Shown piece by piece: positions 63,204 through 64,000 of a DNA stretch of 64,000 nucleotides. The number at the start of each line of letters is the position of its first letter. Position 1 is the stretch's first letter. The stretch covers positions 4,926,198-4,990,197 of the forward strand of contig NZ_CM001441.1 in assembly GCF_000244895.1 (NCBI RefSeq). The letters are read 5' to 3'. Origin of the DNA: Desulfosporosinus youngiae DSM 17734 (lineage in GTDB: Bacteria > Bacillota > Desulfitobacteriia > Desulfitobacteriales > Desulfitobacteriaceae). The notes beneath the pieces are model-generated. The model did no database searches, was not told where the DNA came from, and saw only the letters and a program-made list of their open reading frames with translations. The position numbers and the translations under genes were made by a program.

Positions 63204-63647
63204 TCAGAGGTGCATAACCCCCAATCCTACCCGTGCATGTTCCAAAAGGGGGTGGAGCGAAGAACGGCCATAAATAGCTACTGCAATCCATTCACTATCT
63301 GTGGTTAAGCCAATTTTCAGGGCAAGACTGGCATTACTGTTAGTATGAATAAAAATGCTGTTGCTAGCTTCCAATGTGGCATGGATCAGGGCGTGTATCT
63401 TTCGGTCCTCTTTGGGAATGACCCCGGTGTTAAAGGCTGTTGCCATCACTGAATTCGTAAGCTTACCCGTATGTTGGAGATTTGACACTGTTCCTCCAAG
63501 TTCCGTCACACCGCAGCGCAGATCAAACAATTCATTAAGAGCCTTTTTAAGTTTCTCCTCTTCCTCCCGTGTCTCCGTCATAGCTAACTTTAAGGCTAAG
63601 CGTTCTAAGGAAGGTTTCGCTTTTTCCTTGGGTAATGGTGCTTTCAA
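63204..63647 (-). CDS. HutP-like RNA-binding antiterminator protein
   Basis: A 147-residue protein. The C-terminal 110 residues match HutP: GGTVSNLQHTGKLTNSVMAT, DRKIHALIHATLEASNSIFI, EWIAVAIYGRSSLHPLLEHA and the ending RVGLGVMHL. The metal-binding histidines of Bacillus HutP are kept (H85 and H89 in HALIH, H146 at the end). HutP binds L-histidine and Mg2+ and opens a terminator in hut mRNA. No hut operon is here; AAGGAGGAGGGG precedes a TTG start, and a terminator precedes the gene. Confidence 0.85.
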   Translation of the reverse strand: MKAPLPKEKAKPSLERLALKLAMTETREEEEKLKKALNELFDLRCGVTELGGTVSNLQHTGKLTNSVMATAFNTGVIPKEDRKIHALIHATLEASNSIFIHTNSNASLALKIGLTTDSEWIAVAIYGRSSLHPLLEHARVGLGVMHL

Positions 63648-63675
63648 ACGATTGCCCCTCCTCCTTAGTCAGAAT

Positions 63676-63716
63676 AGAAAAAGCCGCCAGATATCTTTAA
63701 GATACCTTGACGGCTC
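63676..63716 (-). terminator. terminator in the leader of the hutP-like gene
   Basis: On the minus strand AGCCGTCAAGGTATCTT pairs with AAGATATCTGGCGGCTTTTT. It lies 30 bases before the start codon of the hutP-like gene, so it either ends the upstream transcript or works as an attenuator. Confidence 0.8.
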
Positions 63717-63844
63717 CATTGCCTAATCTTTAATTAAAGTAATGCAATTAATATAGCATATGATACTCGGTATTCTAAGCTTTGTCAATGAGTAGACAAG
63801 GGCATTTGCTAATAATACAGGTATACATAGGTTCCCGGTTTGTA

Positions 63845-64000
63845 CTATCTTTTCCCCATCTTCCTGTGCACCATTCCCATTACCAGATTAAACTCTTTCA
63901 TTCTCAGAAGCTTTGCCATCCCGGCAAAGACAAGCACCCCTATGGCCGTTCCAGTCACCAGCATGATCAACGAGGGGATCGTACTAACCCCTATCACAGG
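63845..64000 (-). CDS. 3' end of a flippase-like membrane protein (partial)
   Basis: The last 51 codons of a gene entering from the right: PVIGVSTIPSLIMLVTGTAI, GVLVFAGMAKLLRMKEFNLV, then MGMVHRKMGKR and a stop. One hydrophobic helix followed by a basic tail fits the end of a MurJ/SpoVB-type lipid or polysaccharide flippase, but the fragment is too short to be sure. Confidence 0.55.
   Translation of the reverse strand, partial: PVIGVSTIPSLIMLVTGTAIGVLVFAGMAKLLRMKEFNLVMGMVHRKMGKR

Overview
The window reads as chromosome of an anaerobic, spore-forming, diderm-lacking Clostridia bacterium, closest in feel to Desulfosporosinus/Desulfitobacterium (Peptococcaceae in the broad sense). The reasons are the Firmicutes core order (hrcA-grpE-dnaK-dnaJ-prmA-rsmE-mtaB-hinT-rpsU-yqeY-yqfC-yqfD-pgpH-ybeY-dgkA-cdd-era-recO-glyQS-ccpN-ppsR-ppdK), the sporulation genes yqfC/yqfD, T-box leaders, a CIRCE operator, and a Mo-nitrogenase cluster in the gene order known from heliobacteria (nifI1-nifI2-nifH-D-K-E-N-X-fdx-B-V). 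Genus assignment is inference; no rRNA is present.

Layout. 1-14.3 kb is an accessory, decaying region on both strands: IS-like palindromes, small membrane proteins, an ArsR-type operon, an XRE/membrane-protein pair, a diguanylate cyclase, an intact IS1634-type transposase, two broken toxin-antitoxin loci, a broken SMR transporter, a truncated DUF4386 gene, a run of small immunity-like genes, and a DUF1883-TIR gene followed by a membrane-anchored protein (candidate defence pair). Hairpins with a shared 'aacagggta' arm and a dispersed repeat ending in 'cacattatggaacacttt' are scattered through it.

14.3-51.7 kb is almost entirely minus-strand housekeeping: central carbon control (ppdK, ppsR, ccpN), glycyl-tRNA synthetase behind a T-box, a PduL-GNAT fusion, DNA repair and GTPase genes (recO, era), ribosome and tRNA modification, the heat-shock cluster, hemW and lepA, then an AraC/GyrI regulator and the two formimino-THF genes. 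An osmoprotectant ABC operon (opuC type, plus strand) interrupts the cdd-era junction, and a second, degenerate glycine-type T-box lies in front of era.

52-64 kb is the nitrogen-fixation operon, read right to left: two PII-like NifI proteins that would switch nitrogenase off, the Fe protein (NifH), the MoFe protein (NifDK), the cofactor scaffold (NifEN), NifX, a 2[4Fe-4S] ferredoxin, NifB and homocitrate synthase NifV. A 28-codon ORF with a strong ribosome-binding site precedes nifI1. Upstream is a HutP-like RNA-binding antiterminator protein gene whose own leader contains an intrinsic terminator, and the 3' end of a flippase-like membrane protein gene enters from the right edge. No tRNA, rRNA or CRISPR array was recognised.
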